A DNA stretch of 64,000 bases from NCBI RefSeq assembly GCF_014270105.1, contig NZ_JACNMF010000005.1:62001-126000 (forward strand), in the 5' to 3' direction. Numbering within the stretch: the first letter of the stretch is position 1; every line of letters starts with the position of its first letter. This DNA is from Hyunsoonleella aquatilis. Lineage in GTDB: Bacteria; Bacteroidota; Bacteroidia; Flavobacteriales; Flavobacteriaceae. The notes under the pieces were generated by a model, which was not told the origin of the DNA, did not search any database, and saw nothing but the letters and a program-made list of their open reading frames with translations. Made by a program: the position numbers and the translations under genes. Of this stretch, positions 35,001-43,030 are shown in pieces.

Positions 35001-35535
35001 ATTTGCTTTCAATGGAAAACAAAAGCAGAAAAAGGATTTAGGGCGCTTAGCGATGACCTACGACAATGTTTATGTGGCATCGGTTGCCATCGGTGTAGAC
35101 CAAGAGCAAACCCTAAAAGCTTTCAACGAAGCCGAAAGTTTTAATGGGCCGTCGATAATTATTGCGTATTGCCACAGTGCTTCACATGGCATTGACGTGA
35201 AACACCCAAGTCAATACCACAAATTGGCTGTGGCTTCCGGACAATGGTTGTTATATCGAAACGATCCTCGCCGAATGGAAAAAAGATTAAACCCAATGCA
35301 ATTGGATTCAGGTGTTCCTTCTATAAAAATACAGGAGTATTTGAAGCTAGAAAAACGGTTTTCAAAATTGTTTCAAAAGGACGAGGCACAATTCAAAACC
35401 CTAATGAAAATAGCTCAAAAACAGGTGGGTGATCGATTTGACAAGTATTTGGCAATGGCCTCCTTAGAAAGCAAAGTCAACAGAAATAAACTGATTCAAG
35501 ATAACCGCATCAAAAGGCAATTGACTTATAAATAA
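32059..35535 (+). CDS. nifJ: Pyruvate:ferredoxin/flavodoxin oxidoreductase homologue
   Basis: A 1158-residue single-chain enzyme that oxidises pyruvate to acetyl-CoA and CO2, reducing ferredoxin or flavodoxin. Domain order is complete: pyruvate-binding domain (IYPITPASEMSELAEQW near residue 30), middle domains, a 2[4Fe-4S] ferredoxin domain (CTQCGACSMACP at about 662 and CNGCNNCVDACP at about 716) and the TPP domain (GDGWAYDIGYGG, NTGAQASKATP). A striking point is the proximal cluster: of its four usual cysteines only C784 is kept; the others are Val781, Ala809 and Ser1040 (with a displaced C1038). The gene follows osmC and converges with 3 bases on the cyclase fusion gene. Confidence 0.93.
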   Translation: MKTSTHNIVNANQAVALMAYKTNAVFPIYPITPASEMSELAEQWSAENKQNVFGQIPSAFQMQSEAGVAGAMHGALQTGSLSTTFTASQGLLLMLPNMYKIAGELTPNVIHVATRSIATHALSIFGDHSDVMAVRQSGYAMLASATVQEAHDFALISQSASLESRIPFVHFFDGFRTSHEINNIELMDDETILSLINPNHIKRHAENALTPNNPVLRGTSQAEDVFFQSREAINPFYNACPDIVQNAMDKFGELTGRHYQLFEYFGHPEAEHLIISMASSTETIESTINHFNKKGEKYGLIKVRLFRPFSTKHLISALPKSVKSIAVLDRTKEPGTSGEPLYLDTLQSIFEAYQNKKLSTFPEVIGGRYGLSSKEFTPSMVNAIFQNLKSENPKRNFTVGIKDDVTHLSLDISESININTNKYQAIFYHEKEATPDFVNALKLVGAKDNTFVQGYTQINYKKSNSYNISHLRIGDAPIKSPYLIEDADFIGCQNAHFTKNDTIFHNLKPEGTLLVNTSQTSKAFWQSLSAENQELIIKKQINLFIVNIDELKANQTLKPNDLSEFFGCLLAMKKDLYYDDNVADLGEWIYKVDIASTSKKVSSNEAFDKTFNESLLGQLLSGKGDDIPVSLMPADGTYPTDTSRFNPVQNNSYLPNWDTDFCTQCGACSMACPQSALRIKVYNEENFNDTPKAFKHIPSADFDLMQYTIQINPEQCNGCNNCVDACPVKALTLKTQDELEEAKKNWNYFETIPEFDRTKIDVAKVSQQQLQEPLFKYSSGVEGCGEAPYQKLMSQLFGDRLLIANATGASSIFGGALPTTPWAKNKDGHGPAWSNSLFEDNAEFGLGFRMSINQKEKEAKYLLDSLREALDNDLIDKILNAKQTTELEIQEQRKNIDLLNLELAKLKSKEALQLLDISENLIKKSVWLVGGDGWAYDIGYGGIDHVLASGENVNILVLDNEVYDNTGAQASKATPFGAQAKFAFNGKQKQKKDLGRLAMTYDNVYVASVAIGVDQEQTLKAFNEAESFNGPSIIIAYCHSASHGIDVKHPSQYHKLAVASGQWLLYRNDPRRMEKRLNPMQLDSGVPSIKIQEYLKLEKRFSKLFQKDEAQFKTLMKIAQKQVGDRFDKYLAMASLESKVNRNKLIQDNRIKRQLTYK

Positions 35536-35538
35536 TGG

Positions 35539-38500
35539 TTATTTGACCTTCATTCGATTAAAGGTTTCCCAATCTTCCGGAGCACCGGAATCGACATATT
35601 TCAAGGATAAGCCCATAAAATAATTGGCAACCCCGTCTTTTGGATTTTTAGTCAATACCTTCTGAAAATGTTTTGATGCTTTTTTAAATTCCTTTTGCAA
35701 AAAGCATTCAAAACCTTTATCAAAATCGGTTAAGGTTTTCTTTTTTAAGGCAATGCTTTCTTCTTCGTCACCATCAAAACACTCATAAATACCGATAACA
35801 TCATTTTTGCCTTTGGCCATCACTTTTCCGAGGAACCTAAAATTAAAATTGGCTTTGCCTTTTACGGTTTCCAAACTGTTTTCGCTTAACACAATTTTAG
35901 CTCCGTAGTATTTTGAAACGCCTTCCACCCGAGACGCCGTATTGACCGTATCCGAAATTATAGCAGGATCATTTCTTGTGTCATCTCCAATGATGCCCAT
36001 TACCAAAGGGCCGGTATGAAATCCCATACCTACCGAAATTTCCCGATACCCTTCCAAAAGCCGTCTTTTATTATATTCTGAAATCGCTTTTTGCATTTCA
36101 ATGGATGCTTTGAGCGCATGTGTGGCATCCTCTGGAAACAGTGCCATAATACCATCGCCAATATACTGGTTGACAAAGCCCTTATTATTATTAATGTGAG
36201 GACCCATTCGGCGTACATAAGCGCTCACGAATTTAAAATTTTGCTTCGGCGTCATGGATTCAGAAAGGGAAGTATAGTCTCGTACGTCTGTAAACAATAC
36301 AGTGATTTCTTTCTTGCGATGATCTCCAAGCTTGGCTTCCGTGATGGACTCCCTTCCGATGGATTTTAAAAATTCCGATGGCACAAATTTGCTCGTTGCC
36401 TTGTGGATGCCGTAAAGGTTAAGATGGGTTTTAATTCGGCTTAACAACTCATTTTTTGAAATCGGTTTGGTGAGGTAATCGTTAGCCCCTGCGTTAAACC
36501 CAGTAACCAAATCGCTCACCCTATTTTTTGCGGTTAAAAGAATAATAGGCAATTCGCTGGCTAGGTAGGTTTTTCTGATGGTTTCACAGACCTCGTAACC
36601 GGACATATAGGGCATCATAATATCCAACAAAACCAAATCAAATTTTAAACCTTTGTCCAATAATGCCAGAGCCTCACTGCCGCTGCTAACCTCCTTAACG
36701 CCGTAGCCTGTCAATGTTAAATGGCTTTCCAACACACGCCGGTTAATTGGCTCATCATCAACAATTAAGATTTTGATTTGGGATGCATCGAGCTCCGCGC
36801 CTGCCGGAGTCTCAACGATAGTATTATCCAAATCATCAGGCACAACTTCTTGAATGATTTCTTCTTTTATTTCAATTATATCCGCTTCGTCAGCATCACT
36901 AATCGGTAATGTGAAACTGAATGTAGAGCCCACTCCAAGTTCAGAATCTACCTTGATTTCGCCACCGTGTAATTCTACCAATTGTTTTGTGACGGAAAGC
37001 CCCAACCCTGTGCCTGAATATGCTCTAGCTTCCGAACCATCCACTTGCTCAAAAGATTTAAAAATATCCTTGAGTTTTTCTTTTGCGATGCCGATTCCAG
37101 TATCCGAAATGAATATCAGGAGTTTATCTTCTTGTTCCTCAGCATCTATTGTTATAAATCCACTTTCAGTAAACTTAATGGCATTCCCTATCAGATTATA
37201 TAGTATCTGTTCTAGCCTGTTTTCATCGGCTTCCACCAATGGTGCCGAAGCCGGAATATTGTTTACTAAGGTTATGTCCTTTCCTCCTATTAAGGTTTTG
37301 GATATTTTTAAAACCAAATCCGCCACGGCATGAATATGCATTGGTTTTGGCGACAATTTTAAATCTTGGTTCTTCAATTTTGAAAAATCCAAAATATCGT
37401 TGACCAAGTTGGATAGACGCCTCCCACTACTTGTAATCATATCCAAGCTTTCAGTTGCTTTTTTCGATAATTTCCCTCCCGCTCCATCTTTTAAGGATTC
37501 CGATAAACCGATAATTCCGTTTAACGGTGTACGCAATTCGTGAGAGGTATTGGCCAGGAATTCGTCTTTCAATTTATCGATCTTTTCTAGTTCTAGCCGT
37601 CGCTCCTGCTCCGCTTTGGCTTTGGCTACCATGCGTGCGTTTTCTATCTCCTTTTGCTCAAGCGATCGCCGATATTGAAATCGTTTATACACTATGAAAG
37701 CAATCAACAATACCAACACTACTATGGCAATGGCTATATTTCTAAATGTGGTTTGCCGTTTTAACTTCAAGTTTTTTATTTCCGCGTCCTTTTCAAGAGC
37801 GATAATGGCGTTTTGCTTTTTTTCTGTATCAAACCGTGTCTGAAGTTCCTCAATTTGTTGGGATTTAGTCTCGTTGTACAAACTGTCCTTTACCTGAGCC
37901 AATTTTATGCTGTATTCTAGGGCATTCTCATAATCACTTTGCGCTTTGAATAGTTTGAAGAAAATATCATAGTTCAACATTAAACGTTCCTTGTCACCTA
38001 AATTCTTAGCTATTTCTGTAGACATTTTTAGGAACTTTTCAGCTTCATCATAATTTTTTAATTGAGTGTAGTTTTTACCCAGTTCTGTATAACTCATGGA
38101 GAGTTCCCGTTTTTGTTGCAACTCCTCCCTAATCTTAAGGGCCTGAAAATGATAATTCAGTGCTTTGTGGTAATCCCCCTTAATACTAGCGACTTTCCCC
38201 ATAGCCTCGAGGTCATAGGCCATTCCCCACTGACTACCAACCGCTTTATCAAGTTCAAAGGCATTTTCAAAATATGTGGTAGCTTTATCGTATTCCTTGA
38301 GAATCAAATAAGTATCACCGATATTATAGTTACAATTGGCCAGTTGCATTGTATCATCCAATTCGGTATAAATCTCAATCGCACTTCGGTAAGTTTCAAG
38401 CGCCGTATCGTATTTACCAGCTTTTTTTAAATTTTCACCAATAGCGTTGAGTGTGAAACCTTTTCCGAATGCATGGTTTTGCTCCTCGTAAATCTTTAAA

Positions 38501-38946
38501 ATATCATAGTAAATCTTTAAACTTTCCTCCGACTCCCCTTGATCATCTAGAATAATAGCCTTTTGATAGAGCCCATCGGCCTGCGCAAGAATTTCATTAC
38601 TATTTTTTGCATGTTGAATAAACTCCTCAAAATACGCCAGCGCTTTGGTATAATCACCCCTTTGACGTTCCAAAACCCCATATTGATACTTGGACATGGC
38701 AACATACCGTTGCAGATCGTGCCTCAAACTAAAATTGTGAAAACTATCGATCCTTTTTTCCGCCTCCTCGTTATCCGCTCTGGAATTCAGATATTCCCAT
38801 GAAATATCTTTCAACATTTGCGCCTTAAGTGAATCGGAAGTGGTGTTTCGAAAAACGGATACTAGGCTATCTATTTTTTTTGTTTGACTGTGAATTTTAC
38901 AGTTGAGAGAGAACAATACCAGTATGCAAAAGACATATTTCATCAA
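35539..38946 (-). CDS. TPR - histidine kinase - receiver - class III nucleotide cyclase fusion
   Basis: A 1135-residue membrane sensor. A signal peptide precedes about eight TPR repeats (residues 40-370, periplasmic), a membrane helix (about 402-422), HisKA (ANTSHELRTPLNG, His at about 471) and HATPase (NAIKFTES, SDTGIGIA, GTGLGLSV). A receiver follows (VLLDIMMP, Asp at about 773), then a class III cyclase with both metal-binding Asp (VLFTDVRDYT at about 879; GDGIMALFP at about 933) and the Asn/Arg of DTVNTASRVE (about 1000). The adenine-selecting Thr/Asp position is Ala, so product (cAMP or cGMP) is uncertain. A short TPR-like tail ends the protein. Convergent with nifJ. Confidence 0.9.
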   Translation of the reverse strand: MMKYVFCILVLFSLNCKIHSQTKKIDSLVSVFRNTTSDSLKAQMLKDISWEYLNSRADNEEAEKRIDSFHNFSLRHDLQRYVAMSKYQYGVLERQRGDYTKALAYFEEFIQHAKNSNEILAQADGLYQKAIILDDQGESEESLKIYYDILKIYEEQNHAFGKGFTLNAIGENLKKAGKYDTALETYRSAIEIYTELDDTMQLANCNYNIGDTYLILKEYDKATTYFENAFELDKAVGSQWGMAYDLEAMGKVASIKGDYHKALNYHFQALKIREELQQKRELSMSYTELGKNYTQLKNYDEAEKFLKMSTEIAKNLGDKERLMLNYDIFFKLFKAQSDYENALEYSIKLAQVKDSLYNETKSQQIEELQTRFDTEKKQNAIIALEKDAEIKNLKLKRQTTFRNIAIAIVVLVLLIAFIVYKRFQYRRSLEQKEIENARMVAKAKAEQERRLELEKIDKLKDEFLANTSHELRTPLNGIIGLSESLKDGAGGKLSKKATESLDMITSSGRRLSNLVNDILDFSKLKNQDLKLSPKPMHIHAVADLVLKISKTLIGGKDITLVNNIPASAPLVEADENRLEQILYNLIGNAIKFTESGFITIDAEEQEDKLLIFISDTGIGIAKEKLKDIFKSFEQVDGSEARAYSGTGLGLSVTKQLVELHGGEIKVDSELGVGSTFSFTLPISDADEADIIEIKEEIIQEVVPDDLDNTIVETPAGAELDASQIKILIVDDEPINRRVLESHLTLTGYGVKEVSSGSEALALLDKGLKFDLVLLDIMMPYMSGYEVCETIRKTYLASELPIILLTAKNRVSDLVTGFNAGANDYLTKPISKNELLSRIKTHLNLYGIHKATSKFVPSEFLKSIGRESITEAKLGDHRKKEITVLFTDVRDYTSLSESMTPKQNFKFVSAYVRRMGPHINNNKGFVNQYIGDGIMALFPEDATHALKASIEMQKAISEYNKRRLLEGYREISVGMGFHTGPLVMGIIGDDTRNDPAIISDTVNTASRVEGVSKYYGAKIVLSENSLETVKGKANFNFRFLGKVMAKGKNDVIGIYECFDGDEEESIALKKKTLTDFDKGFECFLQKEFKKASKHFQKVLTKNPKDGVANYFMGLSLKYVDSGAPEDWETFNRMKVK

Positions 38947-39089
38947 TCTTAGAGGGTTGGTTGACCGTTAGTTTGCTAAAGTTAAGCGTTAAAATGTAAA
39001 TCAAAAAATATTAGTTCAAAATGACAAAGCATCGTATTTTCGGCACAATAAATGATTAACTGTTCGTTATAAACTCTAAATCAAGTTTT

Positions 39090-39857
39090 ATGAAGCGAAT
39101 TTTTTTGGCGCTCTTCTTTTTGGCCACATTAGCTCTTCAAGCACAAAACAATGCCATTGCATCAGGCGAAAAACTGGTATACACTGCATCTTATAATATG
39201 TCGGGGATTTTGAATGACATTGCTCAAGTGACCATGGAAACCAGCAATATTAAAACCTCTAAAGCCACTTTGCTCCGTCTTAAATGCACAGCGGCAACAT
39301 ACAGCAAATGGGACAACTTTTTTAAGATTAGGGATTTATACGAAAGCTACGTAAACCCCAAAACCCTAACACCGTATTTATATAAACGTGATATTAATGA
39401 GGGCGGTTATTCTAAAGCGATGAAATACACCTTTAGCCACAAAACCAAAACTGTAAAATCGGTGCAGACCAAACGAAATAACTGGGTGGAGAACAAAACA
39501 GTAAATATCAATTCAGGCACTAAAGACATTGTTTCTACGCTATACAACATACGCTTATTTGACTACGAAACCATGCAAATTGGAAGCAAAAAGACCTTTA
39601 CAATTCTTTTTGACCGAAAGGAAACCAAGGCTCAAATCACTTATCTGGGGAAGGAAACTATCAATACAGCCATTGGACAAAAAACCTGCTACAAACTGGC
39701 TGTAAGTAGTAACGAGTCTGATGTTCTTAAAGGCAACAGGGATAATTTAGTCTGGCTGACGGCCGATGCCAACAAAATTATGGTGTACGGAAAATTTAAA
39801 ATTCCGGTGGGAAATGGCGAACTTAAGATTAAATCCGCCTCTGGCTTAAAACATTAA
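39090..39857 (+). CDS. DUF3108 domain-containing exported protein
   Basis: A 255-residue protein with a signal peptide (MKRIFLALFFLATLALQAQ) and the DUF3108 core: GEKLVYTASYNMSGILNDIA, LYESYVNPKTLTPYLYKRDI, and KTFTILFDRKET in the second half. Members are periplasmic or surface beta-rich proteins of unknown function. It is divergent from the cyclase fusion gene, with which it shares a 143-base region, and is followed 12 bases later by a small membrane-protein gene. Confidence 0.9.
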   Translation: MKRIFLALFFLATLALQAQNNAIASGEKLVYTASYNMSGILNDIAQVTMETSNIKTSKATLLRLKCTAATYSKWDNFFKIRDLYESYVNPKTLTPYLYKRDINEGGYSKAMKYTFSHKTKTVKSVQTKRNNWVENKTVNINSGTKDIVSTLYNIRLFDYETMQIGSKKTFTILFDRKETKAQITYLGKETINTAIGQKTCYKLAVSSNESDVLKGNRDNLVWLTADANKIMVYGKFKIPVGNGELKIKSASGLKH

Positions 39858-39869
39858 TAGACTGACATT

Positions 39870-40214
39870 ATGAGACAATTATTTACAATTCTGGCACTGA
39901 TTACCTCAATTTTGGCCATCATTTTATCGGTTCTGCCTGTTTCCAATTTGGCTATTTTCCCAGCAGTAGCGGCCTTAGTTTTTGGGTTACTGGCATTTTA
40001 TTTTTCTAAGAAGACCGGAAAAGTAAAAAAAATCATTCAATTTACATTTTTCCTCACGATAATTGCACTTGCCCTCACAACCTACAAATCCATTTTCACA
40101 AAGACCGAAATTGGAAATACCGAGGCTCTGGTTGAAAAAGAAGAAGCCTCCAAAGAAGAAGCTATTGAAGAATTGGAAGAACTTGAGCTGGACGATATTA
40201 ATCTTGATGAGTAG
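39870..40214 (+). CDS. Small membrane protein with acidic C-terminal tail
   Basis: A 114-residue protein with three hydrophobic segments (about residues 4-22, 26-46, 57-77) and a strongly acidic C-terminal helix (EKEEASKEEAIEELEELELD). No family recognised. Position 12 bases after the DUF3108 gene suggests a two-gene operon. Confidence 0.72.
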   Translation: MRQLFTILALITSILAIILSVLPVSNLAIFPAVAALVFGLLAFYFSKKTGKVKKIIQFTFFLTIIALALTTYKSIFTKTEIGNTEALVEKEEASKEEAIEELEELELDDINLDE

Positions 40215-40235
40215 TCTCTTTTTTACACTTTTTCA

Positions 40236-40243
40236 TATCTTTG
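40236..40243 (+). promoter_or_regulatory. Candidate -7 element for the M28 peptidase genes
   Basis: TATCTTTG followed by CG is an exact TAnnTTTG element, 87 bases before the first peptidase start. The expected -33 region is T-rich without a clear TTTG. Confidence 0.45.
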
Positions 40244-40329
40244 CGTCGTTTTAAAATGAAACGAGCATAAGTTTTCATTGGCCCAAATCCGGACAATTGC
40301 GAGTTACATGTGACTAAAACTGACTACAC

Positions 40330-41379
40330 ATGAAGACCTTTGGCATTTTATTCCTATTATCACTTGTTGGTACATGTGCGTCCCCTCGGTATTCCGAAAG
40401 GGTAGAAAATATCAAAAATAATATTACCGTAATAGACAGTGCGGAAGTAGAACGTTATTCTGAAACTATTACTGCGGATGAATTAAAACGATTGCTCTAC
40501 AGTTTTGCTTCTGAAGAATTTCAAGGTAGAAAGACTGGAGAACCAGGGCAAAGACAAGCCTCAGAATTTTTGAAATCCTATTACATCGACCAAGGTATTA
40601 AATCTCCCTTTGGTGGGGACAACTATTTCCAAGGTATTTCGAAATCCTATTTCCCGGATGACATTGGCGCCTCAGAAAATGTTCTAGCCTATATTGAAGG
40701 TTCGGAAAAACCAAACGAAATATTAGTCTTATCCGCACATTTGGATCATGAAGGCATCGAAGATGGTGAAGTTTTTTATGGCGCAGACGATAATGGTTCT
40801 GGAACTGTGGTACTCCTAGAAATTGCCGAAGCGTTTAAAATAGCCTCTAAAAATGGGCATCCACCAAAGCGAAGTATTTTATTTACACATTTTACTGCCG
40901 AAGAACTGGGCAAACTTGGCTCTGAGTTCTATGTTCAAAACCCTGTCTTCCCCTTGGAAAATACTATCGCTAACTTAAATATTGACATGATCGGGAGAAG
41001 CGATGAAAGACATGCTGACAACAAGGACTATATATATATCATTGGTTCTGACAGACATAGCAAAGAACTACATTTTACTTCTGAAGCTATACGCGACACA
41101 TATGTAGATATTGATTTGGATTATAAATATAATGCTTTAAACGACAGAAATCACTATTACTCCAGATCAGACCACTACAATTTTGCAAGAGAAGGCGTTC
41201 CGGTAATTTTCTATTTTAGTGGAGAACATGAAGATTACGGTAAGTCCACTGACACTCCTGACAAGATTGATTACGAGTTACTTACTAAACGTGCCAAACT
41301 TATTTTTGCAACCGCTTGGCAGATTGCAAATCAAGAACAAAGAGTGGTTCTTGATGAAAATAACGTATTTTTGAATTAA
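40330..41379 (+). CDS. M28-family zinc aminopeptidase-like lipoprotein, copy 1
   Basis: A 349-residue exported peptidase with a lipoprotein-type signal ending LVGTC (Cys at about residue 16). All five metal/catalytic landmarks of M28 are present: SAHLDH, GADDNGSG, the Glu-Glu pair in HFTAEELG, NIDMIGR and the distal His in GEHEDYGKSTDTPDK. Likely a dinuclear-zinc aminopeptidase in the periplasm or outer membrane. It lies 16 bases before a paralogue of the same length and similar sequence. Confidence 0.9.
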   Translation: MKTFGILFLLSLVGTCASPRYSERVENIKNNITVIDSAEVERYSETITADELKRLLYSFASEEFQGRKTGEPGQRQASEFLKSYYIDQGIKSPFGGDNYFQGISKSYFPDDIGASENVLAYIEGSEKPNEILVLSAHLDHEGIEDGEVFYGADDNGSGTVVLLEIAEAFKIASKNGHPPKRSILFTHFTAEELGKLGSEFYVQNPVFPLENTIANLNIDMIGRSDERHADNKDYIYIIGSDRHSKELHFTSEAIRDTYVDIDLDYKYNALNDRNHYYSRSDHYNFAREGVPVIFYFSGEHEDYGKSTDTPDKIDYELLTKRAKLIFATAWQIANQEQRVVLDENNVFLN

Positions 41380-41395
41380 ATAAGATTTACCAAAG

Positions 41396-42406
41396 ATGAA
41401 AAAATTAACCAGTTTGCTGGCTTTGTCGGCTCTAATCTTAACCTGTAGTAATTCACAAAACAAAAAGGCAAAGAAGATTGTCAATCCAGAAGGCTATGCT
41501 AAAACCATTACGGCAGAGGAGTTAAAGGATGCCTTGTATATTTATGCCTCGGATGAATTTGAAGGCAGAAAAACTGGGGAGTCCGGGCAAAAAAAAGCAA
41601 TCAATTACATAAAGGACTCTTATAAAAGTAATGACATACCATCACCGATTTCCGAAGATGACTATTTTCAGGAAATACCCAAGGATTACTTTGAAGGCCG
41701 GGCTGATGGGGATTCTGAAAATGTGATTGCCTTTATAAAGGGGAGTGAAAAACCGGACGAAGTTCTTATTATTTCCGCACATCTTGATCATATTGGGGCA
41801 TCCGAAGATGGACAAATCAATAACGGTGCTGATGACGATGGGTCAGGGACAGTTGCCATTTTGGAAATTGCCGAAGCATTTAAAAAAGCAAAAGATGATG
41901 GTAACGGCCCCAAGCGCTCCATTGCATTTCTTCACGTAACTGGTGAGGAAATCGGATTGTTCGGATCGAGGTACTATGCTGATGAAGATCCCATTTTTCC
42001 ATTAAAAAACACCATTGCTAATCTGAATATTGATATGATTGGTCGGGTGGATGAAAAGCACAACGAGCAACCAAATTATGTATACCTTATCGGCTCGGAC
42101 AGACTGAGTAAAGAATTACACTGGGTATCTGACTCCATCAACAAGGTTACGGTAAATATGGAGCTGGACTATACCTTTAATGATGAAAACGACCCCAACC
42201 GTTTCTATTACAGGTCGGATCATTATAACTTTGCGAAACACAATATCCCAGTGATTTTTTATTTTAACGGAGTACACGAGGATTACCATAAGCCGACCGA
42301 TACCCCGGATAAAATCAGGTACGATTTACTTGAAAAAAGGGCGCAACTTATTTTTTATACCGCTTGGGAACTGGCAAATCGCGAAACTCGAGTAAAAGTT
42401 GATTAA
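41396..42406 (+). CDS. M28-family zinc aminopeptidase-like lipoprotein, copy 2
   Basis: A 336-residue paralogue of the preceding gene. The signal ends in a lipobox-like ALILTC (Cys at about residue 17). The motifs SAHLDHIG, GADDDGSGT, HVTGEEIGLFGS, NIDMIGR and GVHEDYHKPTDTPDKI are all conserved. Shared landmarks such as EFEGRKTGESGQKKA versus EFQGRKTGEPGQRQA in copy 1 show that the pair arose by tandem duplication. A small HTH gene follows after 30 bases. Confidence 0.9.
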   Translation: MKKLTSLLALSALILTCSNSQNKKAKKIVNPEGYAKTITAEELKDALYIYASDEFEGRKTGESGQKKAINYIKDSYKSNDIPSPISEDDYFQEIPKDYFEGRADGDSENVIAFIKGSEKPDEVLIISAHLDHIGASEDGQINNGADDDGSGTVAILEIAEAFKKAKDDGNGPKRSIAFLHVTGEEIGLFGSRYYADEDPIFPLKNTIANLNIDMIGRVDEKHNEQPNYVYLIGSDRLSKELHWVSDSINKVTVNMELDYTFNDENDPNRFYYRSDHYNFAKHNIPVIFYFNGVHEDYHKPTDTPDKIRYDLLEKRAQLIFYTAWELANRETRVKVD

Positions 42407-42436
42407 CTTAGCTGAATTAAATATTTAAAAAACACT

Positions 42437-42667
42437 ATGAAAAAGTTAAGCAAAAACGAGCAATTGGCCCTCAGCCTAACTGCTAAAGGATTAAAAAACA
42501 AGGACATTGCTAAACAGATGACTGACAAAAATGGTAACCCGCTAAACGAGAAAACCATCTCTACTTATATGCGAAGGGTGCGACAAAAACTGGATATTCC
42601 CTTGGATAAAAACACGTACTTTGTAGTTACGAAAGCTGTAGAATTAGGAGCTCTAAAAATTGGCTGA
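42437..42667 (+). CDS. Stand-alone LuxR-type helix-turn-helix protein
   Basis: A 76-residue protein consisting of a single GerE/LuxR DNA-binding domain: LSKNEQLALSLTAKGLKNKD, IAKQMTDKNGNPLNEKTIST and YMRRVRQKLDI. The loop between the helices is longer than usual (TDKNGNPLN). It carries no receiver or sensor domain. It may be the DNA-binding partner of a separate signalling protein or a free regulator; its target is unknown. Located 30 bases after the second M28 gene on the same strand. Confidence 0.82.
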   Translation: MKKLSKNEQLALSLTAKGLKNKDIAKQMTDKNGNPLNEKTISTYMRRVRQKLDIPLDKNTYFVVTKAVELGALKIG

Positions 42668-43030
42668 GAAGAATCCGCAAAACTTTAGTTTAGAAAATAA
42701 AACAGATAATCCCCACTATTGGTCGTGAGGATTAAAAGAACGATCCCCTCCCTTTAATAAGAAAAGGTAAAAAGAGTAGAGGTCAGTTTCATATCTAAAA
42801 CAACTCTTTAAGTTTGATTTAACTGGATTGTCGATAGGTCTATTTCAACCTTTAGCTTATTGGTAGCATACAAATAATTTCTTTTAAATGATGTGAGTGC
42901 TCTCCAAGAATGCTCCAAAACGTTTCGAAATAGCCAGTGCAAATGAAATAAAACGGACTCAAGGCGAAATACCATAACAAGATAGGGAATAAACAAGGAA
43001 TTCAGTCTTCGGGCCTAAAGTTGATTTTTT
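42668..43030. other. Gap with a weak dyad, no gene
   Basis: AATCCCCAC (42708-42716) and GTGAGGATT (42725-42733) form a stem that is better on the minus strand (U-G wobble) and is followed there by a T-rich tract, a possible terminator of the GH2 operon about 300 bases downstream of its end. Nothing else is supported; a 62-codon frame on the minus strand (42808-42996) is not convincing. Confidence 0.4.

Noticed and set aside
36854-37333. 159-codon ORF antisense to the cyclase fusion
   Set aside because: Low-complexity Ser/Ile-rich translation of the opposite strand of a well-supported kinase domain.
42808-42996. 62-codon minus-strand ORF in the gap after the LuxR-type gene
   Set aside because: It does not resemble a known protein, lacks a promoter or conserved neighbours, and could at most be a fragment of something degraded.
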